A stretch of DNA of 64,000 nucleotides from Buchnera aphidicola (Cinara laricifoliae). Lineage in GTDB: Bacteria; Pseudomonadota; Gammaproteobacteria; Enterobacterales; Enterobacteriaceae. Numbering within the stretch: the stretch's first letter is position 1; every line of letters begins with the position of its first letter. Shown in pieces: positions 63,624-64,000 of this stretch. The stretch covers positions 310,001 through 374,000 of the forward strand of contig NZ_LR217717.1 in the NCBI RefSeq assembly GCF_900698945.1. The letters are read 5' to 3'. The notes under the pieces were generated by a model that saw only the letters and a list, made by a program, of their open reading frames with translations, did no database searches and was not told where the DNA came from. Position numbers and translations under genes: made by a program.

Positions 63624-64000
63624 ATGTTAAAAAAAAAATTAAAAATTATTTTTGCAGGCAGCAATGAATTTTCATTAGCACATCTTCGTTCATTATTTTA
63701 TTCTGAACATATTGTTAAAGCAATAATCATTAAACCAGATAATATATATTGTAAAAAAAAAGAAAATCGATTTTCTCCTATTAAAAAATTTGCAATTCGA
63801 CATAATATATTGATATTACAAACAAATAATCTATATGAAAAAAAATTTTATTTATCTGTTACTAAAATATATGCAGATATACTAATAGTATCTTCTTACG
63901 GATCATTAATTCCAGACCAAATTTTAAAACTATTTATTCTAGGTGGTATCAATATACATGCTTCTTTATTACCACGATGGAAGGGAGCTGCGCCAATTCA
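63624..64000 (+). CDS. fmt: methionyl-tRNA formyltransferase, 5' part (runs out of window)
   Basis: Formylates Met-tRNA-fMet. The frame is open from ATG 63624 to the window end (about 125 codons of some 315). IIFAGSNEF at the N terminus, IKKFAIRHN and the catalytic/folate motif INIHASLLPRWKGAAPI are visible. The latter holds the Asn and His of E. coli N106 and H108; the residue after His is Ala where E. coli has Gly. An A10 run near the start (63629-63638) is in frame. It lies 36 bases after def. Confidence 0.94.
   Translation, partial: MLKKKLKIIFAGSNEFSLAHLRSLFYSEHIVKAIIIKPDNIYCKKKENRFSPIKKFAIRHNILILQTNNLYEKKFYLSVTKIYADILIVSSYGSLIPDQILKLFILGGINIHASLLPRWKGAAPI

Overview
The window is a stretch of the chromosome of a Buchnera aphidicola-type aphid endosymbiont. 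The evidence is threefold. The DNA is extremely A+T-rich, with very Lys/Ile/Asn-rich proteins. Almost every gene is a reduced enterobacterial orthologue, recognisable by comparison with E. coli. The gene order (polA-engB-typA-ygfZ-prfB-lysS-lysA-miaB-ybeY-leuS-holA-tusA-asd-pgk-fbaA-mscS-recCBD-tRNA-fMet-nusB-tusE-cyoEDCBA-bolA-clpP-clpX-lon-ppiD-mdlAB-ffs-dnaX-ybaB-htpG-adk-tRNA-Arg-cysS-ybeD-cspE-rrf-rrl-tRNA-Glu-aroE-def-fmt), with 23S-5S separated from 16S, is as I recall it for Buchnera. I saw no insertion sequence, prophage, CRISPR array or clearly transferred gene.

Layout. 1-9 kb: the 3' part of glnS, then eno, a full-length polA, engB and typA. 9-16 kb: ygfZ, prfB-lysS, lysA, miaB and a frameshifted ybeY. 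16-25.6 kb: leuS-holA, tusA, asd, pgk-fbaA and mscS. 25.6-34.2 kb: recC (frameshifted), recB and recD, then initiator tRNA. 34.4-41.1 kb: nusB, tusE, the cytochrome bo operon cyoABCDE with heme O synthase (minus strand), and bolA. 41.4-51.6 kb: the clpP-clpX-lon proteolysis block, ppiD, and the mdlA-mdlB ABC half-transporter pair. 51.5-58.6 kb: 4.5S RNA, dnaX-ybaB, htpG, adk, tRNA-Arg, cysS, ybeD and cspE. 58.8-62.1 kb: a tRNA-Glu-23S-5S unit with a good promoter and a long processing stem. 62.2-64 kb: aroE, def and the start of fmt.

How the genes fit together. Asd and LysA serve lysine synthesis and AroE serves aromatic amino-acid synthesis, consistent with host provisioning. Eno, Pgk and FbaA are glycolytic, and CyoABCDE is the terminal oxidase. 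GlnS, LysS, LeuS, CysS, RF2, Fmt and Def serve translation. TusA and TusE belong to the tRNA 2-thiouridine relay. RecBCD, Pol I, DnaX and HolA serve DNA replication and repair. ClpXP, Lon, HtpG and PpiD handle protein quality.

Most noteworthy. (1) ybeY and recC are each complete in sequence but split by one missing base at a homopolymer (A9; A10/T7), so they are decaying or rescued by slippage. recC also carries an A16 run and recB an A15 run. (2) PolA is full length with intact polymerase and 5'-3' exonuclease motifs, but all four 3'-5' proofreading carboxylates are replaced. (3) prfB has no programmed frameshift. (4) lgt, thyA and tig are absent from their expected places, and CyoA has no lipobox cysteine. 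(5) tusE has no normal start that includes its N-terminal region. I did not find a plainly new multi-gene system.
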